Under the pieces are notes generated by a model that was not told the origin of the DNA, did not search any database, and saw only the letters and a list, made by a program, of their open reading frames with translations. The position numbers and the translations under genes are program-made. Shown one piece after another: positions 8,943 through 16,916 of a DNA stretch of 64,000 nt (positions are counted from its first letter, which is position 1; every line of letters begins with the position of its first letter). The DNA comes from an uncultured Stenotrophomonas sp. Its GTDB lineage: Bacteria; Pseudomonadota; Gammaproteobacteria; Xanthomonadales; Xanthomonadaceae. The stretch covers positions 456,676 to 520,675 of the forward strand of contig NZ_CAJYVQ010000011.1 in NCBI RefSeq assembly GCF_913778665.1. Reading direction: 5' to 3'.

Positions 8943-9551
8943 ATGAACGCAAGACTCCTTCCCACGATGACGCTCTCATTGCTCTTCGCTGCATGCGGCC
9001 CCGCACCTCAGGATGAGGGCAAAGAGCAGAAGCCAGCGGCCGTTTTCGAGAACGGCTCGATCCTCATCGGCTCGCAGCGCGTTGAACTTGGCGCGCCCGC
9101 CGATGCGTGGATTGCCGCCCTTGGTAGCAACTATCGCTTTGCCGATCCTGAATTACCGATCATGATGATCTGGGATGAACTGGGGATCGCTGCCTATACG
9201 AGCCCAACCAAAGAACATCGCATCAACTCAGTCTCATTCGTCCTCCGTGTCCCTCCCAAATCATCTGGCGGCTATGAACATCCAGGAGAAGGGATTCAGC
9301 CACGCAGAACTTTTTCGGGTGCAGTTTCGTTCTTGGGAACGCCTGTGAACAAGACGACACAGGTAGATGACATACCTCGACTGAGCAAGGGTGTACTCGA
9401 AGTGCATTGCAGCCACGGAATTGCTCTCTGTAGCGCCAACAGGGCCGATCAGGCCAAGCTGGATTACTCTTTCCACTTCACCGTGGACGATCAACGCTAC
9501 AGCAGCTACATATACAAACTGAACATCGAGAAAGACAGCGCTCCAGATTAA
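8943..9551 (+). CDS. Putative T6SS immunity lipoprotein, copy 2 (type B)
   Basis: A 202-residue paralogue of copy 1 with lipobox FAAC (Cys18). The core motifs are kept: W-x2-ALGSNYRFADP, IWDELGIAAYT, a PRRTFSG strand, and the Cys pair in EVHCSHGIALCSANR. Sequence identity to copy 1 is moderate, and it defines a second subtype together with the truncated copy at 11998. It follows the decayed VgrG tail directly, as copy 1 follows the intact tail. The start at 8943 lacks a clear Shine-Dalgarno; another in-frame ATG lies 24 nt downstream but would shorten the signal peptide. Confidence 0.8.
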   Translation: MNARLLPTMTLSLLFAACGPAPQDEGKEQKPAAVFENGSILIGSQRVELGAPADAWIAALGSNYRFADPELPIMMIWDELGIAAYTSPTKEHRINSVSFVLRVPPKSSGGYEHPGEGIQPRRTFSGAVSFLGTPVNKTTQVDDIPRLSKGVLEVHCSHGIALCSANRADQAKLDYSFHFTVDDQRYSSYIYKLNIEKDSAPD

Positions 9552-9625
9552 GCAAACAGGTAATCACCCTCACAAACGGTGACCACTCGACTTCATCGCT
9601 GCTATCGGCTGAGCTACGGCACCCG

Positions 9626-9669
9626 CCTCCACGGAGACTTCTTTGATGAATGAATCCGGCCAACAAGGA
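9626..9669 (+). pseudogene. Short vgrG-tail scar before immunity copy 3
   Basis: The bases just before copy 3 (GGAGACTTCTTTGATGAATG, then AATCCGGCCAACAAGGA) can be aligned by eye with the last codons of vgrG (GAAGATCTGTTTGGCGAGAA, then GAATCAGGTTAAGACC). It has lost the original frame. The rest of the gap, 9552-9625, shows nothing recognisable. This is a weaker match than the scars at 10304 and 12428, so it is given moderate confidence. Confidence 0.5.
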
Positions 9670-10266
9670 ATGCTCAAGGCAATCGCTCTCTCCGCCCTTC
9701 TTCTTGCTATTGCTGGCTGCCATGCCGCCTCACCCGACTCAGGCAATCCGCGGCAGCCGAGTGTCGAATTCGACAACGGAGATTTCTTGATCAATGGTGG
9801 TCACGCACGAATTGGGGCAACAACCAAGGAATGGATCTCCCTTCTGGGCGACAACTATAGATATGCCAACCCGCGCTCACCACGCATGATGGTGTGGGAC
9901 GAACTAGGCATTTTTATCTATACCGATTTCCCCAAGAAGGACAGTGTCCGTACTGTAGCCTTTGCATTCAACACAGATCTAGATGAAGGACCCGGGACAC
10001 CAGATGCGACAGCGGCAACCAGACCCAAAAGGCCATTCCCAGGGCAGGTCGTCGTCAGTAGCACACGAATCAACGGCGACATGAAGATCAGTGACATTCC
10101 AGCCGCCAGCAACATGATGCTTGAGGTGCACTGCAGCAAGGGCATCGCGACATGCACTACGAATCGCGTTGATGGCACTGATCGCGGCTACTCGATCTAC
10201 TTCACGGTTGATGAGAAGCGGTATGAAAGCCTGCCGTACACCATTGAAATCGGCCGCGCACTTTGA
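9670..10266 (+). CDS. Putative T6SS immunity lipoprotein, copy 3 (type A)
   Basis: A 198-residue near-duplicate of copy 1: most of the mature sequence is identical, including PRQPSVEFDNGDF, the VWDELGIFIYTD strand, the STRINGDMKISDIPAASN stretch and the HCSKGIATCTTNR Cys pair. The lipobox is IAGC (Cys17). The ATG at 9670 is chosen because it aligns exactly with the start of copy 1; an in-frame ATG at 9646 would add eight residues and has GGAG 9 nt upstream, so it cannot be excluded. Differences cluster around residues 68-98 and 105-120, which may alter partner specificity. Confidence 0.82.
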   Translation: MLKAIALSALLLAIAGCHAASPDSGNPRQPSVEFDNGDFLINGGHARIGATTKEWISLLGDNYRYANPRSPRMMVWDELGIFIYTDFPKKDSVRTVAFAFNTDLDEGPGTPDATAATRPKRPFPGQVVVSSTRINGDMKISDIPAASNMMLEVHCSKGIATCTTNRVDGTDRGYSIYFTVDEKRYESLPYTIEIGRAL

Positions 10267-10303
10267 TCGCCTCCTGCCAATCACCCAGGCCACTTCCAAG
10301 AGC

Positions 10304-10337
10304 AGCCTTCTGGCGAGAACAATCAGGCCAGCACTCG
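10304..10337 (+). pseudogene. vgrG-tail scar before immunity copy 4
   Basis: The sequence GGCGAGAACAATCAGGCCAG followed by CACTCG, immediately before the ATG of copy 4, matches the vgrG end GGCGAGAAGAATCAGGTTAA followed by GACCAA at most positions, and the ATGATCAA start context is also shared. It encodes what is left of GEKNQVKTK. The reading frame is no longer attached to any effector. This is one of the clearest scars in the array. Confidence 0.75.
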
Positions 10338-10940
10338 ATGATCAAAGGATTCGTTCTTTCAGCCGTTCTCACTCTCCTGATTTCGGGCTGCCATGCAGCG
10401 CCACCTGACGCAGCGCAAGTCCGGCAACCAAGAGTCACGTTTGAAAAGGGCGTCTTCTCCATCAACGGTAAGCACGCGAGAATCGGCGCGACTACCGCAG
10501 AGTGGATCTCCGCGCTGGGAACGAACTACCGATATGCCGATCCGAAGTCCGCCGACATGATCATCTGGGACGAGCTTGGAATATTCATCTATACCGATCT
10601 GCCAGGGAAGGATCAAGTCAGCAGCGTTGCCTTTGCTTTCCACAAAAATCCCGATAACCATCTTGACTTGCCTGCTACGGCGCAGGACATCAGGCCCAGA
10701 CGAACGTTCACCGGCGAGGTTGTCATCGGTGGCGCACGATTCAACGGTGACATGGAGATGGGTGACATCCCGGCCGCCAGCAACATGACCTTTGAGGTTC
10801 ATTGCAGCAAGGGCATCGCGATATGCACCACGAATCGGGTTGATGGCACATCCCGTGGCTACTCGATCTACTTCACGGTCGATGAGAAGCGGTATCAAAG
10901 CCTGCCGTACACCATTGAAATCAGCCGTGCACTTGAATGA
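10338..10940 (+). CDS. Putative T6SS immunity lipoprotein, copy 4 (type A)
   Basis: A 200-residue type-A paralogue with lipobox ISGC (Cys18). It keeps the FSINGKHARIGATT strand, W-x2-ALGTNYRYADP, IWDELGIFIYTD and the Cys pair in HCSKGIAICTTNR, but is more diverged from copies 1 and 3 than they are from each other, notably between residues 95 and 130. The ATG at 10338 is fixed by alignment to copy 1 and by the vgrG-tail scar just before it; the upstream in-frame extension to a TTG at 10263 is scar and intergenic sequence rather than protein. Confidence 0.82.
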   Translation: MIKGFVLSAVLTLLISGCHAAPPDAAQVRQPRVTFEKGVFSINGKHARIGATTAEWISALGTNYRYADPKSADMIIWDELGIFIYTDLPGKDQVSSVAFAFHKNPDNHLDLPATAQDIRPRRTFTGEVVIGGARFNGDMEMGDIPAASNMTFEVHCSKGIAICTTNRVDGTSRGYSIYFTVDEKRYQSLPYTIEISRALE

Positions 10941-10980
10941 CCGTCCCGGACATTCGGCACATCGACCGCTGCCGAACGTG

Positions 10981-11301
10981 ATGCCAGTTCAGACGCTGCC
11001 ATGGCGAGGCCCCTTGAAGAACATGCGGACAACGCCGATTTCGGCCGGAACGCCGGTGCGTTCGCTGCTTGCCGCTGCAGATGACCGCTGGAATCTCAGC
11101 TGCACCAAAGGCGTTTCAGCCTGCATTGCGCTGCGCACGGACCAGCCCTCCGAGCAACTGTCAAAGAGCTTCGCCGTCGACGGCAGCTTCGAAGACAGCC
11201 CTCTCTACACTTTGGAACTGCACAGAAATTCCTGGCAGCTGCTTTCCGGGCGCCGGGAAGACCTGTTCTTCGAGAAGAATAGGATCAAGAGCACGGAATG
11301 A
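10981..11301 (+). pseudogene. Chimeric relic: immunity C-terminus joined to a VgrG tail
   Basis: From the ATG at 10981 the open frame first encodes unrelated sequence, then an immunity C-terminal half with the diagnostic Cys pair (NLSCTKGVSACIALRTDQ) and a strand like the paralogues' last one (SFAVDGSFEDSPLYTLEL). It then ends in EDLFFEKNRIKSTE, which matches the last residues of VgrG (EDLFGEKNQVKTK). The TGA overlaps the ATG of copy 5 exactly as the intact vgrG overlaps copy 1. It therefore fuses the end of one immunity gene to the end of an effector. Expression is possible, but a complete function is unlikely. Confidence 0.7.
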
Positions 11302-11921
11302 TCACAAGAAATCTCCTACTTTTTGCCCTTGCCCTTGGACTGGGAGCCTGTGACTCCGGACATCCCATAAACACAGGCGCGGACGCCACCCAGGCCGCAG
11401 CTCCCCTGGCTTTCCAGGATGACTACGTCAAGTACAACGGCCAGCGGCTGGATTTCACTCAGAATCTGTCCAGTTGGATCAAAGTACTTGGCTCTAATCA
11501 TCGGACCGCGTTCCCCAATGACCCTAGCATTGTGGTCTGGGACGACCTGGGCATCCGTGTCTACACCGATTTCCCCAAGAGCCAACGTGTGGTAACAGCA
11601 TCAGTTGCCCTACGCGGAGAGCCAGAGGATTCGCCGTCCTATATCCCGCCCGGCGAAGGCGTTCGACCACGCCGGGACTATGCCTACTCAGTACTTGTCA
11701 ATGGTGTCCTCGTAAGCAAGAACACTCGCGTAGGCGACGTCGCACATCTGAGTGGAGGTCGGCTTCGCATTGACTGCAGCCGCGGCATCAGCATCTGTGG
11801 CGCGAGCAGGAACGATGACAATTTCATTCAGATAAAGACTTATTTCGGAGTGGATGACCGACGGTACGACAGCACGCCCTACGTCATTGAGTTCGGCCCA
11901 GGCCACAACCCGCCTGAATGA
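11298..11921 (+). CDS. Putative T6SS immunity lipoprotein, copy 5 (type C)
   Basis: A 207-residue lipoprotein (lipobox LGAC, Cys18), overlapping the preceding chimeric frame by ATGA. It defines a third subtype with copy 7: shared features are FQDDYVKYNGQRLDFTQ, W-x2-VLGSNHRTAFP, VWDDLGIRVYTDFP, PPGEGVRPRRDY, a Cys pair in RIDCSRGISICGASR, and the ending FGVDDRRYDSTPYVIEFGPG. Spacing of the two cysteines equals that in types A and B, so the fold is presumably the same while surface loops differ. Role as an immunity protein is inferred. Confidence 0.82.
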   Translation: MITRNLLLFALALGLGACDSGHPINTGADATQAAAPLAFQDDYVKYNGQRLDFTQNLSSWIKVLGSNHRTAFPNDPSIVVWDDLGIRVYTDFPKSQRVVTASVALRGEPEDSPSYIPPGEGVRPRRDYAYSVLVNGVLVSKNTRVGDVAHLSGGRLRIDCSRGISICGASRNDDNFIQIKTYFGVDDRRYDSTPYVIEFGPGHNPPE

Positions 11922-11997
11922 GATCTACCAGGCGTCGCGACGATAGCTCCCTGCCCCCTTCAATAGCTTGACTTGATCGGAACCGACCAGAGTCGTC

Positions 11998-12324
11998 ATG
12001 AACTCACGATTTCCCCTGACGATAGTCTTCTCATTGGCCTTCGCCGCATGCAGCGCCGCGCCTCAGGACGCGCGCAAGGCGCAGAAGCCAGTGGCCGCTT
12101 TCGAGAACGGCTCGGTCCTCATCGGCTCACAGCGCCTTGAACTTGGCGCGCCCGTCGATGCGTGGATTGCCGCGCTGGGAAGCAGCTACCGTTTCGCCAA
12201 TCCTGAAATCCAAAGCATGATCATCTGGGATGATCTTGGAGTCGCCGTCTATACGGATTCCACGAAGGATCGCCATGTGAAATCAGTATCCTTCATACTT
12301 CGCCCGCCCCTGGAATCATCTTGA
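11998..12324 (+). pseudogene. Truncated immunity lipoprotein, copy 6 (type B)
   Basis: The 108-residue frame matches the first half of copy 2 closely (lipobox FAAC, Cys18; AAFENGSVLIGSQRLELGAP, DAWIAALGSSYRFANPE, IWDDLGVAVYTDSTKDR) and then stops right after SFILRPPLESS, where copy 2 continues with SSGGYEHPGEG. The whole C-terminal half with the Cys pair is missing. The following 140 bp contain no sign of it, ending instead in a vgrG-tail scar, so the truncation looks like a recombination junction rather than a simple point mutation. Confidence 0.75.
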
Positions 12325-12427
12325 GAGTCTGAGCCTGCAGGTGTAGGCGCGCAGCCGCGACGCGAAAGTCGGCCTGCACCATAATTGAACGCAGGGGTGT
12401 TCGAGCGGTTGCAGCGCGCGGATACAC

Positions 12428-12466
12428 GAAGACCTACTTGGCGGGAGAAGCCGCTCAGGAGCGGGA
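12428..12466 (+). pseudogene. vgrG-tail scar before immunity copy 7
   Basis: GAAGACCTACTTGGCGGGAG followed by AAGCCGCTCAGGAGCGGGA precedes the ATG of copy 7 and matches the vgrG end GAAGATCTGTTTGGCGAGAA and its continuation, in the same distance and orientation relative to the immunity start (ATGATCAGG against ATGATCAAGG). The segment 12325-12427, between truncated copy 6 and this scar, shows nothing else recognisable. Confidence 0.65.
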
Positions 12467-13090
12467 ATGATCAGGAAGTTTTTGCTTGCCCCGCTGCTCG
12501 TCCTCGGCATCGGCGCGTGCAGCGATGCACAGACGGCAGGTCCTGCGCGCGACGAGACCAATGCTGCGACGCATCTGGCGTTCAACGAAGACTACATCGA
12601 GTACAAGGGACAACGCCTGACCTTCAAGCAGGATCTTGCCGCCTGGGAAAAGGTGCTGGGGCCCATGCACCGCAATGCGCTTTCGGACGCCCCGGACATC
12701 GTTGTCTGGGACGATCTGGGCATTCGTGTCTATACGAACTACCCCAAGGATCTGACGGTCCGTACCGTCGCCGTTACCCTGAAGGGTCTGCCGGAAGACG
12801 CGCTGGCCTACATCGCACCAGGTGAGGGCGTTCGTCCCCGCGCAGACTACGAGGGCCCCGTCTCACTCAGTGCGGTGACCGTGGACAGGAATACACGGGT
12901 CGGGGACATCGCGCGGCTGAGCAACGATCGGCTGCGCATCGACTGCAGTCGCGGCATCAATCTCTGCACGGCAAGCCGCAAGGATGACCGGTTCATGGAT
13001 GTCAGCACCTACTTTGGAGTCGATGATCGCCGCTATGAAAGCACCGCCTATGAAATCGAATTTGGTCCCGGACGTGACGGCTCCCGCTGA
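12467..13090 (+). CDS. Putative T6SS immunity lipoprotein, copy 7 (type C)
   Basis: A 207-residue paralogue of copy 5 with lipobox IGAC (Cys18). It shares FNEDYIEYKGQRLTFKQ, VWDDLGIRVYTNYP, APGEGVRPRADY, the Cys pair in RIDCSRGINLCTASR, and FGVDDRRYESTAYEIEFGPG. The region has higher GC than copies 1-4, closer to the genome background. It is the last member of the array; the next gene begins 17 nt later and is unrelated. Immunity function is inferred from paralogy and location. Confidence 0.82.
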   Translation: MIRKFLLAPLLVLGIGACSDAQTAGPARDETNAATHLAFNEDYIEYKGQRLTFKQDLAAWEKVLGPMHRNALSDAPDIVVWDDLGIRVYTNYPKDLTVRTVAVTLKGLPEDALAYIAPGEGVRPRADYEGPVSLSAVTVDRNTRVGDIARLSNDRLRIDCSRGINLCTASRKDDRFMDVSTYFGVDDRRYESTAYEIEFGPGRDGSR

Positions 13091-13106
13091 GTTTCCAGTC
13101 AAGCCG

Positions 13107-13763
13107 ATGACCTCTGTTCGCGTCACGCTGCTGTTCGTGCTGGCACTCGCACTGAGTGCCGCTGGCTGCCGCTCACGGCACGCGCCGTCTGCATTGACGA
13201 CCACGCCTTCCTTGCCCGAAGCGGAACTGAAAGGCCTGTATTCGGGGACGCTGCTGAAGCAGCTGTCCTTCAAGGACAGCGACGGCCCGGGCCTGCTATT
13301 GCTTTCGCGCAGCGCGCAGACCGTGCCGGCGCAGGACGACGAACCACCGCTGGATCAGATAACCCTGCGTGCCGAGCTGTTCCGACGTGCGGACACGGCA
13401 GCGCCGTGGATGTCGCGGTGGAGCGTGGAGGATGCGATCCAATGCGATGGGTTGGATCTGGACGCCGGCTACTTCCTGGACCAGGTGACGGCCACCGACC
13501 TGGACCACGATGGCCGCGCCGAACTGACGCTGGCCAGCCACAGCTTCTGCGGCGGCGGCGTCGACCCTCAGCAACTGCGCATCGGCCTTCGCCAGGGCGA
13601 GCAGTACTACGAGGTACGCGGCGAATCGCTGGTGGAGGTGGCGGGCGATGAACCCTTCGGCGGCGAACGGGAGGACGACCCTGCGCTGGCATCGGCTGCG
13701 GCGCCGCTGCGCGCGCACATCGACACGGTGTGGGAAGCCATCAAGCGCGGCCCTTCGCCCTGA
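13107..13763 (+). CDS. Lipoprotein with a DxDxDG-like repeat segment
   Basis: A 218-residue lipoprotein (lipobox AAGC, Cys21). The central part contains DQVTATDLDHDGRAELTLAS, a DxDxDG-like loop as in FG-GAP/VCBS and M949_RS01915-type proteins annotated as surface polysaccharide-related; that name is only a resemblance. Two further cysteines (in IQCDGLD and SFCGGGVDP) could form a disulfide. The ATG at 13107 is chosen because it starts a complete signal peptide; the frame is open further upstream inside immunity copy 7. It lies at the end of the immunity array, but nothing shows that it takes part in T6SS function. Confidence 0.75.
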   Translation: MTSVRVTLLFVLALALSAAGCRSRHAPSALTTTPSLPEAELKGLYSGTLLKQLSFKDSDGPGLLLLSRSAQTVPAQDDEPPLDQITLRAELFRRADTAAPWMSRWSVEDAIQCDGLDLDAGYFLDQVTATDLDHDGRAELTLASHSFCGGGVDPQQLRIGLRQGEQYYEVRGESLVEVAGDEPFGGEREDDPALASAAAPLRAHIDTVWEAIKRGPSP

Positions 13764-13878
13764 CCAAAGCCCCCGCCTACGGGCTGCGCAGGATGACGGC
13801 CGCGCCTTGATCGAGCGCATGCGACCACCACAGGCACGGTGCTATGGTGGCGCCATCATGATCGCTGGAGCCAAACCG

Positions 13879-14184
13879 ATGACCCGTTTCTCCCCTGCTC
13901 GTCTTGCCCTTGCCGCCCTCGCCACGCCCCTGCTGTTGTCGGCCTGCGTCAGCACGCCAGGCCCGCAGGTGAAGGGCAGCGGCCACTGCGACGCCAGCCA
14001 GCTGGGCTGGGCGATCGGCCAGCCGGCCAACGAGGCCAACATCCGCCGCCTGTCCAGCGAGAGCGGTGCCGGCCTGGTCAACCCGATCGGCCCCAGCACC
14101 ATCACCACCAAGGACATCCGCCAAGACCGCCTGCGCGTGTACGTGGACAAGGACAACGTCATCACCGCCACCCGCTGCGAGTAA
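13879..14184 (+). CDS. I78-family peptidase inhibitor lipoprotein
   Basis: A 101-residue lipoprotein (lipobox LSAC, Cys23) whose mature part begins near GHCDASQLGWAIGQPA and ends RLRVYVDKDNVITATRCE. This is the compact I78 inhibitor pattern: a two-cysteine, single-domain, potato-inhibitor-like fold with the inhibitory loop around NPIGPSTITT. Such proteins may restrain serine proteases at the cell envelope. The ATG at 13879 has GGAG about 9 nt upstream; an ATG at 13858 would add seven residues. It is followed by a pair of SMAG-like repeats, and is probably its own transcription unit. Confidence 0.85.
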   Translation: MTRFSPARLALAALATPLLLSACVSTPGPQVKGSGHCDASQLGWAIGQPANEANIRRLSSESGAGLVNPIGPSTITTKDIRQDRLRVYVDKDNVITATRCE

Positions 14185-14202
14185 ACGCCGCAGACGCCTG
14201 TT

Positions 14203-14266
14203 GTAGAGCCGAGCCCACGCTCGGCTGCGTTCCCGTCAACCCCAGTCGAGCATGGCTCGACGCTAC
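14203..14266. repeat. SMAG-like GTAG palindrome pair
   Basis: GTAGAGCCGAGCCCACGCTC (continuing GGCT) at 14203-14226 is a hairpin with a GTAG head. It is followed in inverted orientation by GTCGAGCATGGCTCGACGCT (ending AC) at 14245-14266. Facing GTAG hairpins of this kind are the REP-like SMAG family described in S. maltophilia. The pair sits between convergent genes, where it may also help end transcription. Confidence 0.85.
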
Positions 14267-14284
14267 AGGGCCACAACCCAGGGT

Positions 14285-15169
14285 TCAGGGTTCGGTGTAA
14301 CCGGCGCAGTCGGGCAATGGCTGGTCGGGGTGGAATACCCCCTCACTGAAGCGGAACAGCCGCGTGTAGCTGCACGCCGGATCCTGCTCGGTGCGCAGGT
14401 CCTTCTTCTTCAGCGGACCCTTGGCCAGCGAGTCCTCGAAACGGGAGACGCCGGCCGGGAAACGGGTTGCCACGGTCTGGTAGCGCAGCACCGGCATGCC
14501 CTCGGCGGCCACGTCCAACCCCAGCCTGGCCGAGAAGCCATATTCATCGTGGCAGGCACCTGCACGCTGTTTCATGTCCTGCTCGCTGAAGCAGGCGCGG
14601 ATCATCGCATTGCTCAGCCAGGGCACGGTCAGCACGTCATCATCCACCTGGATGTCGTCCTCTAGGTGCCGCACGCGCGCCAGCTGCAGCGTCGATGCGT
14701 CGGCACCACCGCCGGAATACATACTGCTGAACGTTACGATGCCGCCCACCAATACGTTCTGACGGGCGCGCTGCTGCGGATCGGTCACCGTTGCATCGCT
14801 GCCCACGCCCGGCGCCAGGCGCACGATCCACGGCCACAGTTTCAGCTCGCTTTCCTGCGGCACATCGATGCTGACGTGATAGCTGTGGGGCGTGCCTTGG
14901 CCCTGCTCCTTTTCCAGCACTTCCAGCAGGGTGGGCCGGTCGCCATCCTCGGTTACCGGCTGCACGCGCACGCACCAGACGCCATCGCGGGTGCAGTAGT
15001 ACATCCCAGCCGGGCCCTTCTCATGGGCCATCAGCACCTGCCCCAGCGGCTCCATCACGTTGCCGGCGGCATCACGCTGCTGCGGCAGGATTGTGTCCTG
15101 GGCCAGCGCCAGCAGCGGGCTTGCCAGCAATGCGGCGCACACGGTGGCACGGAGAAGAACGGGGGGCAT
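14285..15169 (-). CDS. Secreted protein of unknown function
   Basis: A 294-residue product with a clear signal peptide (cleavage expected after ALA, about residue 23). GGAG stands 6 nt before the ATG. The mature protein has four to six cysteines (YYCTRDGVWCVRV, IRACFSEQD, GACHDEYG, PACSYTR, PDCAGY), suggesting periplasmic disulfides, and no recognisable catalytic motif. It runs leftward and converges on the I78 inhibitor gene across the SMAG pair. I do not recognise the family. Confidence 0.75.
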   Translation of the reverse strand: MPPVLLRATVCAALLASPLLALAQDTILPQQRDAAGNVMEPLGQVLMAHEKGPAGMYYCTRDGVWCVRVQPVTEDGDRPTLLEVLEKEQGQGTPHSYHVSIDVPQESELKLWPWIVRLAPGVGSDATVTDPQQRARQNVLVGGIVTFSSMYSGGGADASTLQLARVRHLEDDIQVDDDVLTVPWLSNAMIRACFSEQDMKQRAGACHDEYGFSARLGLDVAAEGMPVLRYQTVATRFPAGVSRFEDSLAKGPLKKKDLRTEQDPACSYTRLFRFSEGVFHPDQPLPDCAGYTEP

Positions 15170-15215
15170 GGGTCGCTCCTGCTGCTGGGATTACGATGGT
15201 ACCCGTTGCTCTGCA

Positions 15216-16916
15216 TCATCCGCAGTCACAGCCACCCCAGCCCTTGGCTTTCGAAGTCTGGCCGATACCGGGGTTGAACGTGTTGCTCGGGTCGAGCTGC
15301 CGGTAGAACCCGGCCAGCGCCGGCTTGGCCGGATACAGGTGGCCCACGTTATGCTCGGCCGGGTACTCGGCGCCGCGCTGGTCAAGCAATGCCCACATCG
15401 CATGCTCGATCGCCATCGGGTCTTCACCCTTGCGCGCAATGTAGTCCTGGTGGAACACGTGGCACAGGAAATGACCGTAGTACAGCTTGTGCAGCAGGCG
15501 CCCATCGATCTCCGCCGGCAGCTGTTCGAACCAGTCGGCATCGTCGCGGCGCAGGGCGATGTCCAGCGCGACGATGTCCTGTACCTTGTCGCGGTGCACT
15601 TCACGGTAGCGCACGGCGGCACCGGCCACGGCGAAGCGGTGCAGGAATGCCTTGCGGCCCTCCTCCGCGGTGCAGTGGAAATAGCCGCCTTCGTGATCAG
15701 CAAAGAAGTCGCGCAGCCAGGCTTCGGTCTGCGCTGCGTCCTGCGCGGACACCTTCAGCAGCAGATGATGTTCATAGCGCTGGCGGAACTCGCCCATGCG
15801 CTTGGGCAGGTGCGAGGGCAGCAGGCCGGTCAGCCCCTGCATCACGCGGTCGGTCACGCCACGCAGGCCCAGCCGTTCGAACCAGCCATCGACGCGGCTC
15901 TTCAGCGCGAACGCGGCCGGCACGCGTGCAGTGCCGAGACGATCGATCAGCAGGAAGCTGTCCTTGCCGTAGCGCTCGCCGATGTCATAGGCATCGCGGT
16001 GGATGTATTCGCCGGCAATCGGCAGGCGCTCGAAGCCGGTCAGCAGCTGGCGGCGGATCGCGGTCAGGCTGTCGGTGCGGTTGCTGCCGATGTAGAAAAC
16101 CTCGGCAGCTTCCTTCTCGAAGGTGTCCAGGCGCACCGCGAAGACCGCCAGTTTTCCGGCCGAACCGGCGGCTTCAAAGTGGCGGCTGGGGTCGGCATTG
16201 AAGCGCGCCGGGGTATCGGCATCGACCCTGCGCACCTCCTGCGCATAGCGTGGATCGGAAGCGGCCCGGCCATCGCCGTCGCCCACGTCGGCAGCACGGT
16301 AGTCGCCGGCCTGCAGTCGCTGCAGGATCTCCTCGGGCGTATCACCCAGCGCGATACCCAGATGATTGACCAGCTGCAACCGGCCCTGCGCGTCGACCTG
16401 CGCGTACAGCGCCAGTTCGGTATACGCCGGGCCACGGCGCACCAGCGCGCCGCCGGAGTTGTTGCAGATGCCGCCCAGTACCGAGGCACCGATGCACGAC
16501 GAGCCGATCACCGAATGCGGCTCGCGGCCCAGTGGCGCCAGCGTCTGTTCAAGGCGGTCCAGCGTCGCGCCGGGCAGGCACAGCACCTGGCGGCCTTCGT
16601 TCAACAGCTGGATGCCAGTCAGGCGCAGCGTGCTGACCAGCACGATCGGGCGACCGTAGTCGTTGCCATCCGGGGTCGAGCCGCCGGTCAGGCCGGTATT
16701 GGCCGCCTGCAGGATGATCGCCGCCCCACCCTGCACCGCCGCCTGCAGCACGCGCCACAGTTCCAGCAGCGTGCCTGGGCGCACCACCGCCAGCACCGGT
16801 CCCTCACCGAAGCGGTAACCACGGCGGAAGCGGCGAGTGGCCTTGTCGCCGGTCAGGACGTGGCGGCGGCCGACCGCGTCACGCAACCGCGCCAGCACGG
16901 CCTGCGGGTCGCTCAT
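15216..16916 (-). CDS. dld: Quinone-dependent D-lactate dehydrogenase
   Basis: This FAD enzyme oxidises D-lactate to pyruvate at the inner membrane and passes electrons to quinone. The 566 residues match the Dld family: an N-terminal FAD-binding PCMH domain with [12 protein letters not shown] (about 71-82) and [19 protein letters not shown], then a C-terminal membrane-associated cap with [20 protein letters not shown] and the final [10 protein letters not shown] and [12 protein letters not shown]. Its start overlaps the lldD stop (ATGA), so it is the last gene of lldP-lldR-lldD-dld and is presumably induced with it by lactate. Confidence 0.95.
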   Translation of the reverse strand: MSDPQAVLARLRDAVGRRHVLTGDKATRRFRRGYRFGEGPVLAVVRPGTLLELWRVLQAAVQGGAAIILQAANTGLTGGSTPDGNDYGRPIVLVSTLRLTGIQLLNEGRQVLCLPGATLDRLEQTLAPLGREPHSVIGSSCIGASVLGGICNNSGGALVRRGPAYTELALYAQVDAQGRLQLVNHLGIALGDTPEEILQRLQAGDYRAADVGDGDGRAASDPRYAQEVRRVDADTPARFNADPSRHFEAAGSAGKLAVFAVRLDTFEKEAAEVFYIGSNRTDSLTAIRRQLLTGFERLPIAGEYIHRDAYDIGERYGKDSFLLIDRLGTARVPAAFALKSRVDGWFERLGLRGVTDRVMQGLTGLLPSHLPKRMGEFRQRYEHHLLLKVSAQDAAQTEAWLRDFFADHEGGYFHCTAEEGRKAFLHRFAVAGAAVRYREVHRDKVQDIVALDIALRRDDADWFEQLPAEIDGRLLHKLYYGHFLCHVFHQDYIARKGEDPMAIEHAMWALLDQRGAEYPAEHNVGHLYPAKPALAGFYRQLDPSNTFNPGIGQTSKAKGWGGCDCG

